A stretch of DNA of 64,000 bases from Rhodopirellula europaea 6C (GCF_000338295.1 NZ_ANMO01000246.1:1-64000), one strand, 5' to 3'; counted from the first letter of the stretch, positions 1 through 9,652 are shown. The notes: generated by a model not told the origin, from the letters alone. Numbers and translations are program-made.

Positions 1-2022
1 CACGCCAGAATCGTTCAGCGCACTCAGCGTTGTTTCAAAGGTTTGCGATGTCGCGTCGACACCGCTGTCGTTGAAGATGCCACCCCCAATCGGTGCGGAG
101 TTGCCGCTCACAGAAGTCCCGTCGACTGTCAGACTGCCAGAAACGCTGTTCCAAAGTCCACCGCCTTCATTCGCGGCGACGTTGTTCGAAACCGTCCCGC
201 CAGTGATCGTGACTACTCCGTCGCCTGAAATATGCAACGCACCACCATTACCAGGTGCTGCGGATCCACCAGGCCCGGCAACATTTTGGTCCATCGTTAC
301 GTCGGTCAACGTCGTCGTGGATGCCGCCGTCACTTCAATGGCACCACCAGCACGGTTGGCAGTGTTGTCAGAGATGTTCGTGTTACCACTGATGGTGAGC
401 GTTCCTCCATCATTGAGAATCCCACCACCGCTGCCGCTGGCACCATCGGCAACGTTGAATCCGATGACTGCGTCGATCACGTTCAGTGTGCCGCCGTCAT
501 TGAACAGACCGCCGCCACCATTGCTGGCGTCATCGCCACTGGCGACGTTCGATGAAATCGCCCCGCCGTTGATTGTCATCGTGCCGGTCGAAGAGTTCCA
601 CAACCCTCCGCCTTCGCTGGCCGCCGTGTTGCTACCGAAAATGGCCAGGTTCGATGTGACATCGGCTGCTCCGGTCGAGTGCAAACCGCCACCGTTGATT
701 CCGGCGAAGTTGTTCGAAACATCGGTTCCAAAGTTTAATGTCACCGTGCCATCGATGACTTCGATGCCACCGCCAGCACGATTGGCTGTGTTGCCTTCGG
801 ATGGAATCGCACCGCCGATCTGGCTCAAATTGACTGTCACCGCACCATCGGTGCTGAAGATTCCACCACCGCTGCCTAAAACACCATCAGCCGCATTGCC
901 ACTGATTGTTGAATTGCTGACCGTCAGCGTTCCGCCGTTGTTGAAGATCGCTCCGCCACCGTCATCGGCCGCGTCACCTGAGGCCGCGTTGCCGGTCAAG
1001 ATGGTTCCATCGACCGTCATCGTTCCGGTGTTGTTCCAAAGACCGCCACCTTCTCGCGCCGCCAAGTTATCTCGAACCGTTCCGCCTGAGATGTCTGCGT
1101 TGCCATCACCAGAGATATGCAGCGCACCACCGTTGCCCGGCGCGGCAGATCCATCCGGTCCGGCTACGTTGAGTTCCATCAAGACATCGGTCAGCGTTGT
1201 GCTGCTGCCCGCGGTGGCTTCAATCCCGCCACCAGCACGGTTTGCTGTGTTGTCACTGATCTCGCCGCCGGAAACAGTCAATGTTCCCAGGTTCAGGATG
1301 CCACCGCCGCTGCCGGACACACCGTTTGCAATGTTGCCCGTGATTGTCGAATCGGTGATCGTCACGTTCCCGCCAACAACGGCCAAAGCACCGCCACCCA
1401 TGTCCACGTCATCGCCAGTCGCAGTATTTCCTGTCAACGTGACGTCAGTTAGAGAGAGAGACTGGCCCGATCCGACGTAAATTGCACCACCCGATTCCGC
1501 CACGCCATCTTGTAGCGTCAAACCGGAAACGTCGACGCTCACCACATCACCGCCGGACGCATTGATCGCAAAAATTCGAGACGCGTTGTCGCCACTGATG
1601 ATTTGGCCGGATGAATCACCCAAGGAAATTCGTAGCGATTCGGTGATCTCCAGTTCGCTGCCTAACAGAATCATGCTCAGGCCATCGGCGAAGCTAATGC
1701 TGTCGATTGCGGTGGCCGCCGGTTCGCCTGCCACAGTGTCTGAATTGACGGCCGTATTGCTGTTCGAAGCTTGGATCGCCTCGCGCAGACTGATCATGCC
1801 ATCTTCGGCAACCACGTCCAAAGCAGTGTCAACAACGTAGGCCGCCAGAACACGACGTTCCTCGAGACGCTCGCCGATCAATCGATTCAGAGTTGCACGG
1901 CGTGATTTCGTTCGGCGCCCGGTTCTTTTTCGAAACTTCCCAAAGTCTTTGTGTTCGTGGGAATCGTTGGGGTGATCAACTGGTTGATTATCGAGCAAGC
2001 GGGCAGAGCGAAATCCGAACAT
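1..2022 (-). CDS. Planctomycete surface protein with beta-helix repeats (3' end outside window)
   Basis: The reading frame is open from an ATG at 2022 down to base 1, so 674 codons are visible and the C-terminus is missing. The N-terminus is basic, and residues 53-61 read LEERRVLAA, the conserved motif of the planctomycete extracellular N-terminal domain. This is followed by a SLREAIQASN motif (about 78-87), typical of secreted parallel beta-helix proteins. The rest is Gly/Thr/Asn-rich with repeated units such as GGNVTITDSTITGN. At least three diverged copies of 140-153 residues are visible, with matching points near bases 347, 773 and 1232. By family analogy this is an exported, possibly adhesive or cell-surface protein; substrate or partner cannot be told. 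Such genes are often several kilobases long. Confidence 0.85.
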   Translation of the reverse strand, partial: MFGFRSARLLDNQPVDHPNDSHEHKDFGKFRKRTGRRTKSRRATLNRLIGERLEERRVLAAYVVDTALDVVAEDGMISLREAIQASNSNTAVNSDTVAGEPAATAIDSISFADGLSMILLGSELEITESLRISLGDSSGQIISGDNASRIFAINASGGDVVSVDVSGLTLQDGVAESGGAIYVGSGQSLSLTDVTLTGNTATGDDVDMGGGALAVVGGNVTITDSTITGNIANGVSGSGGGILNLGTLTVSGGEISDNTANRAGGGIEATAGSSTTLTDVLMELNVAGPDGSAAPGNGGALHISGDGNADISGGTVRDNLAAREGGGLWNNTGTMTVDGTILTGNAASGDAADDGGGAIFNNGGTLTVSNSTISGNAADGVLGSGGGIFSTDGAVTVNLSQIGGAIPSEGNTANRAGGGIEVIDGTVTLNFGTDVSNNFAGINGGGLHSTGAADVTSNLAIFGSNTAASEGGGLWNSSTGTMTINGGAISSNVASGDDASNGGGGLFNDGGTLNVIDAVIGFNVADGASGSGGGILNDGGTLTISGNTNISDNTANRAGGAIEVTAASTTTLTDVTMDQNVAGPGGSAAPGNGGALHISGDGVVTITGGTVSNNVAANEGGGLWNSVSGSLTVDGTSVSGNSAPIGGGIFNDSGVDATSQTFETTLSALNDSGV
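347..1480 (-). repeat. Diverged tandem repeats inside the surface protein gene
   Basis: The segment CCACC(A/G)CCAGCACG(G/A)TT recurs with its CCAG at 347, 773 and 1232, spaced 426 and 459 bases. The flanking sequence is similar over hundreds of bases; for example the stretches at 232-330 and 1117-1215 are near-copies. The spacings are multiples of three, so the repeats are in frame and encode 140-153-residue modules. The repetition also explains the long open frame on the opposite strand. Confidence 0.75.
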
Positions 2023-2116
2023 ACTGGTCTCCGGTGAGTCAAAAAATGGGGAAGATGGGGCGACGTCTGGCCACCCAAATCGCGCAATCCCCCGCGTTTG
2101 ACCGAGTGAGACGCAC

Positions 2117-2157
2117 TAAAAAAGCGACGGCCACCCGAGTTAGGGATGACCATCGCT
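2117..2157 (-). terminator. Rho-independent terminator after the catalase gene
   Basis: Read on the minus strand, bases 2157-2123 form a stem of about 14 base pairs (AGCGATGG pairing with CCGTCGCT, then CCC with GGG, with two G-U pairs and one bulge). It is followed by a run of six T. It lies 24 bases beyond the catalase stop and before the surface protein start at 2022, separating the two genes. Confidence 0.8.
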
Positions 2158-2180
2158 GTACAAAGCAACAGATATGCCGA

Positions 2181-3662
2181 TTATGCGATTGGGATCGGTT
2201 GTGACTCTGGGGCGTCCAGTCGGCTGCGAACCCCCGCTTCGAAATCTGGATGCACCTTGCCGAATTGAGCCAGCATTCTCTCGCGAATGTTTTCAGGGCT
2301 GTCGGCCATTGAGTTGGAGATCGCGGTGCACAATCGCTCGCGGGCTCCCTCGTCCAGCACCTTGTTCCAAAACATCTGAGGCTGACCGTAGTAGTCTTTG
2401 TCATCGCAGGCAAATTCGTCGTAACGATCGCCGTCACCGTGCACGGGCATCGGCGGTTCCATCGTTCGCCCAGTCTCTTTCGGCCCGTTCATTTTATTGG
2501 GCTCGTAATCGACGGTGCCCCCGCCGTTCCCATCCACTCGCATCGTTCCATCGCGGTGATAAGTCGCATACGGGCAACGCGGTTGATTGACGGGGATTTG
2601 GTGATAGTTCACACCCAATCGATACCGGTGAGCATCGGGATAGGAAAGCACTCGATTCTGCAACATGCGATCGGGTGAGATCCCAATGCCTTCGACCAGG
2701 TTGCCAGGTTCAAACGCGGCTTGCTCGACATCCTGAAAGTAATTGGATGGATTGCGATTGAGTTCGAACACGCCGACTTCGATCAACGGATAGTCATCGT
2801 GCGGCCATACCTTTGTCAGATCGAATGGGTGCCATTCGTAGTCAGCCGCATCGGACTCAGGCATGACCTGAATGTGCATTCGCCATCGGGGGTAGTCGCC
2901 TTTCTCAATCGCCTCAAACAAATCTCGCGTGGAGTAATCCGGTGCTTCGCCCGCCATCTTGATCGCTTCATCGGCGCTGAAGTTCTCTGAACCCTGTTCG
3001 GTTTTCAGATGAAACTTCACCCAGTGCCGGACACCGTCTTTGTTGTACATGCTGAACGTGTGGCTTCCGTAGCCGTTCATGAAGCGAGCACTCTTTGGCG
3101 TTCCCCGGTCGCTGTAAAGGAACATGACTTGGTGCAAGGCTTCGGGCACTTCGCCCCAAAAATCCCAACGACGCCAGTGAGGCTGCAAGTGATTCTGAGG
3201 CTCTCGCTTCTGAGTCCGAATGAAGTCGCTGAACTTGAGCGGATCACGAATGAAGAAGATGGGCGTGTTGTTGCCGACCAAATCCCAAACGCCTTGGTCG
3301 GTGTAGAACTTCAGCGAAAATCCGCGTGGGTCACGAGCCGTGTCGGCCGAGCCACTTTCTCCGCCGACCGTTGAAAATCGTGCGAATGTTTCCGTCTTCT
3401 TGCCGACTTCGGAAAACAGATCCGCCATGCAGTATTTGGTGATGTCGTTCGTCACGGTGAAGGTTCCGAAGGCACCGTAACCCTTCGCATGCACCACGCG
3501 TTCAGGAATTCGCTCCCGATTGAAGTGCGCCATCTTCTCGACCAGGTGAACGTCCTGCATCAAGACGGGACCACGCGGCCCAGCGGTTTGCGAATGTTGG
3601 TTGTCATCGACCGCCCGGCCGAATTGCTGAGTTTGAAACGGGCACTTGGATTCTTCGGACAT
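2181..3662 (-). CDS. katA: Catalase (monofunctional haem, small-subunit type)
   Basis: The 493-residue protein is full length for small-subunit catalases, which decompose hydrogen peroxide to water and oxygen. Distal His58 sits in ERVVHAKGYG, the catalytic Asn in DLVGNNTPIFF (131-132), and the proximal haem ligand Tyr341 in RVLSYPDAHRYR with Arg337. No signal peptide is seen, so it is cytoplasmic. The gene stands alone: a strong terminator lies just downstream and the next upstream gene (3747-4934, same strand) ends 84 bases before its start. The upstream region holds a sequence, TTTGCAATCGTATC (3718-3705), almost repeated upstream of the PPOX gene at 27368. The symbol follows the family and does not imply orthology to one particular katA. 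Confidence 0.95.
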   Translation of the reverse strand: MSEESKCPFQTQQFGRAVDDNQHSQTAGPRGPVLMQDVHLVEKMAHFNRERIPERVVHAKGYGAFGTFTVTNDITKYCMADLFSEVGKKTETFARFSTVGGESGSADTARDPRGFSLKFYTDQGVWDLVGNNTPIFFIRDPLKFSDFIRTQKREPQNHLQPHWRRWDFWGEVPEALHQVMFLYSDRGTPKSARFMNGYGSHTFSMYNKDGVRHWVKFHLKTEQGSENFSADEAIKMAGEAPDYSTRDLFEAIEKGDYPRWRMHIQVMPESDAADYEWHPFDLTKVWPHDDYPLIEVGVFELNRNPSNYFQDVEQAAFEPGNLVEGIGISPDRMLQNRVLSYPDAHRYRLGVNYHQIPVNQPRCPYATYHRDGTMRVDGNGGGTVDYEPNKMNGPKETGRTMEPPMPVHGDGDRYDEFACDDKDYYGQPQMFWNKVLDEGARERLCTAISNSMADSPENIRERMLAQFGKVHPDFEAGVRSRLDAPESQPIPIA

Positions 3663-3746
3663 AGAACTTCTTTGCTAGAAGAGGAATAGAAACGAGTTTG
3701 GATTGATACGATTGCAAAAAAGAATCTGACCAGCGATGCGAAGGGG

Positions 3747-4934
3747 TCACTCAGGTTGCGCGGCCTTTCCAACAGTGCCGTTCAACATGGCGTTCATGGA
3801 AGACGTGGCCTCCAACTTCTCCATCACCATCACGACCGCAATCAGGATCGGGACGGCCAAGAACACGCCCAGCATTCCCCACATCCATCCCCAAATTACG
3901 ATGGAAATGAACACCAGCACGGAAGACAATTTCATCGATTTGCCCAACAAAGTCGGTGTGATGAACTGTCCTTCTAAAGTTGTCAGCGTCGCATAGGTTC
4001 CTGCGACTACGAAGGCGAATGATGCATGCTCAAAGCTGACCAACGCGACGAAAAACACCATCGCGATTCCGACCATCGCGCCCACGATGGGGATGAAGTT
4101 CAAAAACATGGCCGCGACTCCCCACAACAATGGCGAAGGCATTCCCAACAACCACATCGCAGTCCCAATGCAAGCACCCAGGCAAGCGTTGATGCAAGTA
4201 ACCCAGGCCAGATAGCTACTCAAGGCATCTTGCACACCTTCCAACACCTCGATGAACCGTCGCTTGGATGAGAACGACGGCAATGAACTCACAACGGTAA
4301 CTATTAGTGAGTCACCAGCCGCCATCAAGAAAAACAAAAGCGCCGCAGCGATGGAAACAAACGAAACCGCGTTTCCTGTTCCGGCAATCAAAGGCGACGA
4401 GGTTGTCCACGCGGGTTGTTTGATCTCAACGGGAACCGGCTTCTCGTCTGATGTAATGTTTTCCTCGTCAGCCGTGTCTGAGATGTCTTCGGTCGCTTGA
4501 TTGACGGTCTCCAAATGGTCAAAGATGAAGCCCAGCTTTTCCTTGACTTCAGGCATGGATCCCGGCACCTGTTGCAACATGTCTTGCGCTGGCCCCGACA
4601 GCACATAACCGATCGTTCCAAAGACAGTCGCAATGGCCAGCATGATTGCGGTGGCAGCAAACCCAGACGGGATTCCGATCCGGCCCATCGCCCGAACCAC
4701 AGGCCGCAAAGTCAGGTAGGCGAACCCGGCGACCAAGATTGGCATGAACAAATTGCGACCGATGTACAACGCATACAACGTCAGAAACCCGGCGCACAAC
4801 CAAATGCCAAACGAGGCCCATCGAACGTTTTTCGACAACTGCTCAACAGCCACCAATTCATCCGACTTGTCACGCCGTCTTTCGGGACGCGCCCCAGTCA
4901 AAATGGTATGGAATTGGTGGATGTGCGACATCAA
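3747..4934 (-). CDS. AI-2E family transporter (permease)
   Basis: The 395-residue protein has about seven or eight hydrophobic segments and the AI-2E permease layout: two N-terminal helices, a soluble amphipathic stretch (about 105-160, here acidic and extended) and a C-terminal helix block. The late FIPIVGAMVG and EGQFITPTLLGKSMKLSSV segments are family hallmarks. Members include the TqsA exporter and sodium/proton antiporters, so the substrate cannot be deduced. The start is ATG at 4934 or the next codon (MM). A second member of the family is at 34564-35592. Confidence 0.85.
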   Translation of the reverse strand: MMSHIHQFHTILTGARPERRRDKSDELVAVEQLSKNVRWASFGIWLCAGFLTLYALYIGRNLFMPILVAGFAYLTLRPVVRAMGRIGIPSGFAATAIMLAIATVFGTIGYVLSGPAQDMLQQVPGSMPEVKEKLGFIFDHLETVNQATEDISDTADEENITSDEKPVPVEIKQPAWTTSSPLIAGTGNAVSFVSIAAALLFFLMAAGDSLIVTVVSSLPSFSSKRRFIEVLEGVQDALSSYLAWVTCINACLGACIGTAMWLLGMPSPLLWGVAAMFLNFIPIVGAMVGIAMVFFVALVSFEHASFAFVVAGTYATLTTLEGQFITPTLLGKSMKLSSVLVFISIVIWGWMWGMLGVFLAVPILIAVVMVMEKLEATSSMNAMLNGTVGKAAQPE

Positions 4935-5270
4935 TTGGCACTCTGCGAACGAGGCTCACCGACGTCAAAAAACGCCTCCACGCGGATGAGCGACGACAAC
5001 TGCATGGTACCACCCAAGAAACATGTGGGGAACATCGACGCTTGCTCACTTTGATCCGCGCCCAAAACAGATTTGTATTCCTCACGCTTTCGCAAACCAC
5101 GTGCCGATTCAGTCGTTACGAAACTCGCGTCGTTTCTCTGGTCTCGAACACCCGTTCCACCGCGGTCAAACTGGCTGGCAATCGAGCAATGAAGCTGAAG
5201 TCGCATGCTTCCGCAAAACAACTTCAACACGGCGATTGGCTAGCCAGCGATCGCAAGCCGACCGGACTGT
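4935..5270. other. Intergenic region, nothing recognised
   Basis: These 336 bases lie between two minus-strand genes. Short open frames exist on both strands but none has recognisable protein character or a convincing ribosome site. The promoter of the AI-2E permease gene is presumably here. Confidence 0.5.
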
Positions 5271-6791
5271 TCATTCATCGATCAGATCGAGACAAACTGA
5301 TGGCACCGGGTGCGAGTCCACGATGAGGTTCTTGGCCAACGGAAGTTGGTGCGAACGGCTTTCGAGGAAATGCATGAAGTAGCCGGCCGTGTTCGGGAAC
5401 GCGATCAATTCTCCGCGTTGAACACCGTTTGGGAACTGCATCTTCCGAAGCGAAATCAATTCCGATTCCGTGCAATAGGCACCGACCAGGTAACCCGACA
5501 TCGGTTTCCGCTCGTACGGGCGGTCAGTGGGCCTTTGTTTGGGAACCAAAATCGGATCCACCAGGAAATCATCACTGGAGGTCCGGCATTGCGTTCGGTT
5601 CATCGACAATCCGATCAACCAATCGCCCTCCGCATTCTGTTTGCGGAATTCAACGCGAGCGACGGTCAGACCGCAGCCGTCCAAGATGCTCCGGCCTGGT
5701 TCGCAACGTAACTGAACGTTGAGTTCCGCCAAGCGATCCGCGATCGATTTGCCATCCACCACCGAGTCCAAAACGCCAGCCAACCAATGGCTGCGAACCG
5801 GACGCTGGAAGAAGGGATACATGCTCGGCTTCCCGACCACGCGTCCGCCTTCAACCGAGAATCCCAACCCGTGGCCTCGATAGGTCAGTGTGTCTCTTTC
5901 GCCCAACAGTGCCCGACGATGTTCCTGCCAAAAAGTGTTCGATTGGCGAGGCTCGTCGAGGTAGCTCATTGGGAAACCGCCGCCCATGTCGATGAAATTC
6001 ACGGGTTGGCCGACGGCCCTCAGACGCTGCGTCCAATCCATCGCCACGGAAAGAGCTGATACACGTTGCCCGGCGTCATAGCCGTCCAGGTGAAAATGGA
6101 TGCCATGAACCATCACCGGCAACGACGTCAAACGCTGAGGGAGATCTCGGTCGCGATCCACATCGAAACCAAACCGAGTCGGAAGCTTCGTGCCCTCGTG
6201 CCGAAAACCGCCCAACCGCAACGCGATTCGGGCCATCCGGCCGAGCTCATTCGCTCGGTCAACAACAACCTGCAGTTCATCGTCGTTGTCCACGGCGATG
6301 CAGACTTGTTGTTGCAAACACAGATCGATCAACGATTCACTTTTGATTGCCGCCGTGCAGATCAAATCTTTCGCCGGAACGCACTGTCGCAAACACTGGC
6401 GCAGCTCATTCTCGCTGGCGGTGTCGACTCCGAAGTTTGACTCGATCGCCTCATCGACAAACCCCAAGCACTTGTTCGCCTTCCGAGCGAAGAACACTCG
6501 GAAATCGAGACCACGCTGGCGAGCGACCGCGTTCAATTCCTCGACGTTGCGACGCATCGTTCGCGGTCGCACGAGATTCAGTGGCGAACCATAGGTCTCC
6601 ACCCAATTGAACAAGTCCTCGGAACGCAGACAACGTTTCATCCACGACTCGATGCGGGCATCCAGAGGCAGCACGCCTCTGCAACCGCTTCGCAGCGAAC
6701 CCGTCTGATTCGCTCGCCCCTCGCCCAAGAAACTCTCATGCATTGGACCAGCCGAAGAGCGTTCAAAGATGGCGTCGAGTACCTTATCCAT
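5271..6791 (-). CDS. Fold-type III PLP-dependent decarboxylase (SbnH/DapDC-like)
   Basis: The start is ATG at 6791, which overlaps the stop of the upstream gene by 8 bases (ATGGATAA), indicating translational coupling; the product is 506 residues. The sequence matches group IV (alanine racemase fold) amino-acid decarboxylases. FFARKANK has the PLP lysine Lys104, HFHLDG follows at about 232-237, and the glycine loop GGGFP is at 270-274. EPGRS (364-368) is the phosphate site and GAYCTESE carries the catalytic Cys440. Relatives act on diaminopimelate, ornithine, arginine or, for SbnH, citryl-diaminopropionate. The pairing with an SbnA-like gene favours a 2,3-diaminopropionate-type substrate, but this is inference. 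The 60-residue N-terminal extension before the fold is unusual. Confidence 0.85.
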   Translation of the reverse strand: MDKVLDAIFERSSAGPMHESFLGEGRANQTGSLRSGCRGVLPLDARIESWMKRCLRSEDLFNWVETYGSPLNLVRPRTMRRNVEELNAVARQRGLDFRVFFARKANKCLGFVDEAIESNFGVDTASENELRQCLRQCVPAKDLICTAAIKSESLIDLCLQQQVCIAVDNDDELQVVVDRANELGRMARIALRLGGFRHEGTKLPTRFGFDVDRDRDLPQRLTSLPVMVHGIHFHLDGYDAGQRVSALSVAMDWTQRLRAVGQPVNFIDMGGGFPMSYLDEPRQSNTFWQEHRRALLGERDTLTYRGHGLGFSVEGGRVVGKPSMYPFFQRPVRSHWLAGVLDSVVDGKSIADRLAELNVQLRCEPGRSILDGCGLTVARVEFRKQNAEGDWLIGLSMNRTQCRTSSDDFLVDPILVPKQRPTDRPYERKPMSGYLVGAYCTESELISLRKMQFPNGVQRGELIAFPNTAGYFMHFLESRSHQLPLAKNLIVDSHPVPSVCLDLIDE

Positions 6792-8421
6792 GCATTTCCA
6801 CCGCGATCGTACCGGCCCAGTTCTGAATTTGCGAATGCAACGTACGTGAAAGAGTGTCGTTGCCAACAACCCAACCCTCGGTCGCACGACCAAACACGGC
6901 GAGTCCCTTGCGTCCACCCAGCACATCGCCTGAGTCGCTCACGCGGATCGCTTGAGTCAGTGGGTCCACCTCGACATCGCCACGCAGAATGAGTTGCGAT
7001 AGCGGTCCTGTTTCATCGGCCTGGCTCGGAGAGGCAATCACAGCGTTCACGACCACCGCTCCTTCCGGTGCATCCGTTTGGTCACTCAGTTGTACCACGC
7101 CATCCCGCATCAGACGCAGCAATTTGGCGACGCTTTCTGCGGGCGGGCCAAACGCGATGCGTTCCATTTCCATCGCAACCTGTTGAAACGCCTTGTACTG
7201 ACCTGCGGCCAAACCGCCAAAGCTGACCAGTTCAACGACCAGTGGGTACAAACGTCGCCAAGCGTCACCCAACGCAAATGGGATATCAATCGGTCGAACT
7301 CCTGTCGCAACACCGTAAGACTGCAACATCGCACGACGTGCTGCTGCCTCGTCCATTTTGTATCGCGACCAACCACGAAACCATTCTTCAACGTCGCGCG
7401 AAGTTGTGTCTGTGCCGGATTGTGACAAAGACGCCGCTGCCGCCTCGCAGATCACACACCAAATGTCTTTGTGGAACTTCAGCATGCCATGGTTAGGCTC
7501 GCACGCTCGCAGTGCCTCGCGGTACGGTTCCCAAAACACATCGGTGATTGGCTCCACCTTCGCGGTGGGTTTGGCCAGCATGGGCCGACCCGATCGGCAG
7601 TGAACCGTGATTTGCTTGGGCTCGTTTCCACTGCGGACATAATCGGGAAGAGCATCACCGCTCTCGAAACGGCCATCGCGTCCTTCCGTCAGCATCATGA
7701 TGGCATCGATCGCGGTCAGCCCAAACCCGCGAACCCAAACGTCACTTCCGGCCGGAATGCGATCGGTCGAAAGATTGGTTTCCACCGGGAACACAAAGGC
7801 TTCGTCGTCCGATGAAGACACTCTGTCCGAGGCACGCAACCCTTCATGTCCGGTCGTCAAAACAACACGATCAAACGTGGTTTCGTCTTTGCCATCCCAC
7901 AGCAACCATTCGCCGCTGGATGTTTGGTTGGCGACATATCGGATGGATTCCACTCGACCGCGAATGACCTGCAGCTTCGTCCAACGACGCAATCGTTTGC
8001 AGACCGATTCAAAGCAGTCGTGCAAGTATTCACCGACGACCGCACGCGGCACAAATTGGTCCGACGCGGCGTATTCGGGATAGTTCTGGTCCAGCCATCC
8101 GATCAACGAACCTGATCGTGGCGTCGGTTGATTGGAATCGACCTTCCAAAAATCAATGTGCTGCGTCGCGAAGTTCATCCGCAGCATCCGAGGTTGCTTC
8201 GGATCATAGATGCATCCCGCACCGGGAAACGGCGAGGGTTCAAAGACCGTGATCTCCATTCGCGACAATTCTTCGGTCGACAATTTTTGCGACAGTGCGT
8301 CGAGGCACTGCAAACCACGAGGCCCGCAACCGACGATGGCCAAACGCAAGGGCGTCTTGGATGGATTGTCATTGGTCACCAAATAATCGGCAACGCTACC
8401 GCCTGAAATCGCAACGCTCAT
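6784..8421 (-). CDS. FAD/NAD(P)-binding protein (NAD_binding_9 type)
   Basis: The 545-residue protein opens with RLAIVGCGPRGLQCLDAL, a dinucleotide-binding beta-alpha-beta fold with the GxGPxG signature at residues 31-36. It continues with EPSPFPGAGCIYDP and MNFATQHIDFW, as in FAD-NAD(P)-binding proteins of Pfam NAD_binding_9. The middle holds VVLTTGHEG, a second nucleotide-binding region, and GFGLTAIDAIMML. It is the middle gene of a coupled trio: its ATG overlaps the SbnA-like stop as ATGA (8418-8421), and its own stop overlaps the decarboxylase start. In staphyloferrin B clusters the comparable place is held by the unrelated dehydrogenase SbnB. A redox role on the SbnA product is therefore plausible but unproven. 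Confidence 0.8.
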   Translation of the reverse strand: MSVAISGGSVADYLVTNDNPSKTPLRLAIVGCGPRGLQCLDALSQKLSTEELSRMEITVFEPSPFPGAGCIYDPKQPRMLRMNFATQHIDFWKVDSNQPTPRSGSLIGWLDQNYPEYAASDQFVPRAVVGEYLHDCFESVCKRLRRWTKLQVIRGRVESIRYVANQTSSGEWLLWDGKDETTFDRVVLTTGHEGLRASDRVSSSDDEAFVFPVETNLSTDRIPAGSDVWVRGFGLTAIDAIMMLTEGRDGRFESGDALPDYVRSGNEPKQITVHCRSGRPMLAKPTAKVEPITDVFWEPYREALRACEPNHGMLKFHKDIWCVICEAAAASLSQSGTDTTSRDVEEWFRGWSRYKMDEAAARRAMLQSYGVATGVRPIDIPFALGDAWRRLYPLVVELVSFGGLAAGQYKAFQQVAMEMERIAFGPPAESVAKLLRLMRDGVVQLSDQTDAPEGAVVVNAVIASPSQADETGPLSQLILRGDVEVDPLTQAIRVSDSGDVLGGRKGLAVFGRATEGWVVGNDTLSRTLHSQIQNWAGTIAVEMHG

Positions 8422-9446
8422 GCGTTCACTCCTTCACACAAATCAAACGAGAAAGAACCGACCAGATAGTTGAGTTCCTCGCTGGTACATCCCAGCGAAT
8501 CCGAAACCCACTCGTCGTTGAAAACTGTTTCGAGATATCGCGTGCCCGAATCGTGCAGCACCGCGACGCAGCGTTTGCCTGCGAATTGTTCTTGCATCTT
8601 TCCGACGCTCATCAGAACGCCACCCGCCGATCCTCCGATCAACATGGCTTCTCGCTGAGCCGCCCGGCGGCATCCGACGACACATTCCAGATCAGTCACG
8701 CGAACGAGATGATCGAATGATTGTCCCGCCGCCAACCGCGGTTCCTTCCCAGCTCCCAAGCCGGGGATCTTGCGAGGCCCGGATGACCCGCCGAACAAAA
8801 CACTGCCAACGGAATCGACCGCCACGACCTGGACGTCGCGTCCTCTCGACTTCAGATAGTCGCGGCAACCTTGTGCGGTCCCCGTGCTACTGGTGGCCAC
8901 GAACAAGACATCAAACTCGCCATCAAGTGTCTCATCGATCTCTCGGATGGTGCCTTCGAAGTGCGATCGAGGGTTGTCTGTGTTGGCGTACTGATTGGGC
9001 CAAAAACTGTTCGGTGTCGTCTCGATCAGCTCGCAAACTTTCGCGATGCGTGCGGCCAAGAAATCGCCGTTCAGTGGCTGAGAGACAAGCTCGATCGTGC
9101 CACCGAGAGCCTCGATGATCGCAAGGTTTTGCTTCTGGGCACGAGGATCAACGACGCAGATGAATTTCAATCCGTGGTACCGGCACGCTTGAGCCAACCC
9201 GATGCCCATGTTTCCTGATGTCGACTCGACGATCGTGGTGTCGGGGCCGATTTCGCCACGACTCAGTGCCTCGGAAAGCATCTTGGCGGCGGGACGATCC
9301 TTTGCACTTCCGCCCGGATTTGCCGCCTCCCATTTCACGATCAACTCAATATCAGGTCGGTCCAAAAATCGGTTGAGTCGAACCAAGGGTGTGCCGCCGA
9401 TTGCATCGAGGACACCATTGCTAACTCGCGAAGAAGGTTGGTTCAT
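8418..9446 (-). CDS. SbnA-like PLP-dependent cysteine-synthase-family enzyme
   Basis: The 342-residue protein is a fold-type II PLP enzyme. GGTPLVRL is followed by NPGGSAKDRPA with the PLP lysine Lys49, STSGNMGIGLA (75-85) is the substrate loop, and NQYANTDNPRSH and GGSAGGVL complete the fold. The NPGGSAKDRPA and NQYANxxNP wording fits the SbnA subfamily better than housekeeping CysK. SbnA joins O-phosphoserine with glutamate on the way to 2,3-diaminopropionate. The gene is first of three overlapping genes (ATGA at 8418-8421). No clear Shine-Dalgarno precedes the ATG at 9446. A plain O-acetylserine sulfhydrylase cannot be fully excluded. Confidence 0.85.
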   Translation of the reverse strand: MNQPSSRVSNGVLDAIGGTPLVRLNRFLDRPDIELIVKWEAANPGGSAKDRPAAKMLSEALSRGEIGPDTTIVESTSGNMGIGLAQACRYHGLKFICVVDPRAQKQNLAIIEALGGTIELVSQPLNGDFLAARIAKVCELIETTPNSFWPNQYANTDNPRSHFEGTIREIDETLDGEFDVLFVATSSTGTAQGCRDYLKSRGRDVQVVAVDSVGSVLFGGSSGPRKIPGLGAGKEPRLAAGQSFDHLVRVTDLECVVGCRRAAQREAMLIGGSAGGVLMSVGKMQEQFAGKRCVAVLHDSGTRYLETVFNDEWVSDSLGCTSEELNYLVGSFSFDLCEGVNA

Positions 9447-9652
9447 GGATGGTTGGCTCAGGAGCAGTAATTTGATTTGCTCCGTCTAACGCAATCACTG
9501 TGCCAATGAGGTTGCCTCGATTGAGGGAATGCGACGCCGCGATGATCAGAGACAGTCTCGTTCGGTCGGTGATCGCGAGACAGCTGACTCGATCAACACG
9601 AAAACCGCGGGTTTGCCGTGAGTCAAAAGCCCACGATCAATTGATAATTCAT

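Noticed and set aside
71-1480. A 469-codon open frame on the plus strand
   Set aside because: It is Pro-rich and lies opposite the surface protein. The repeats of the real gene keep the opposite strand open; it has no start context or family resemblance.
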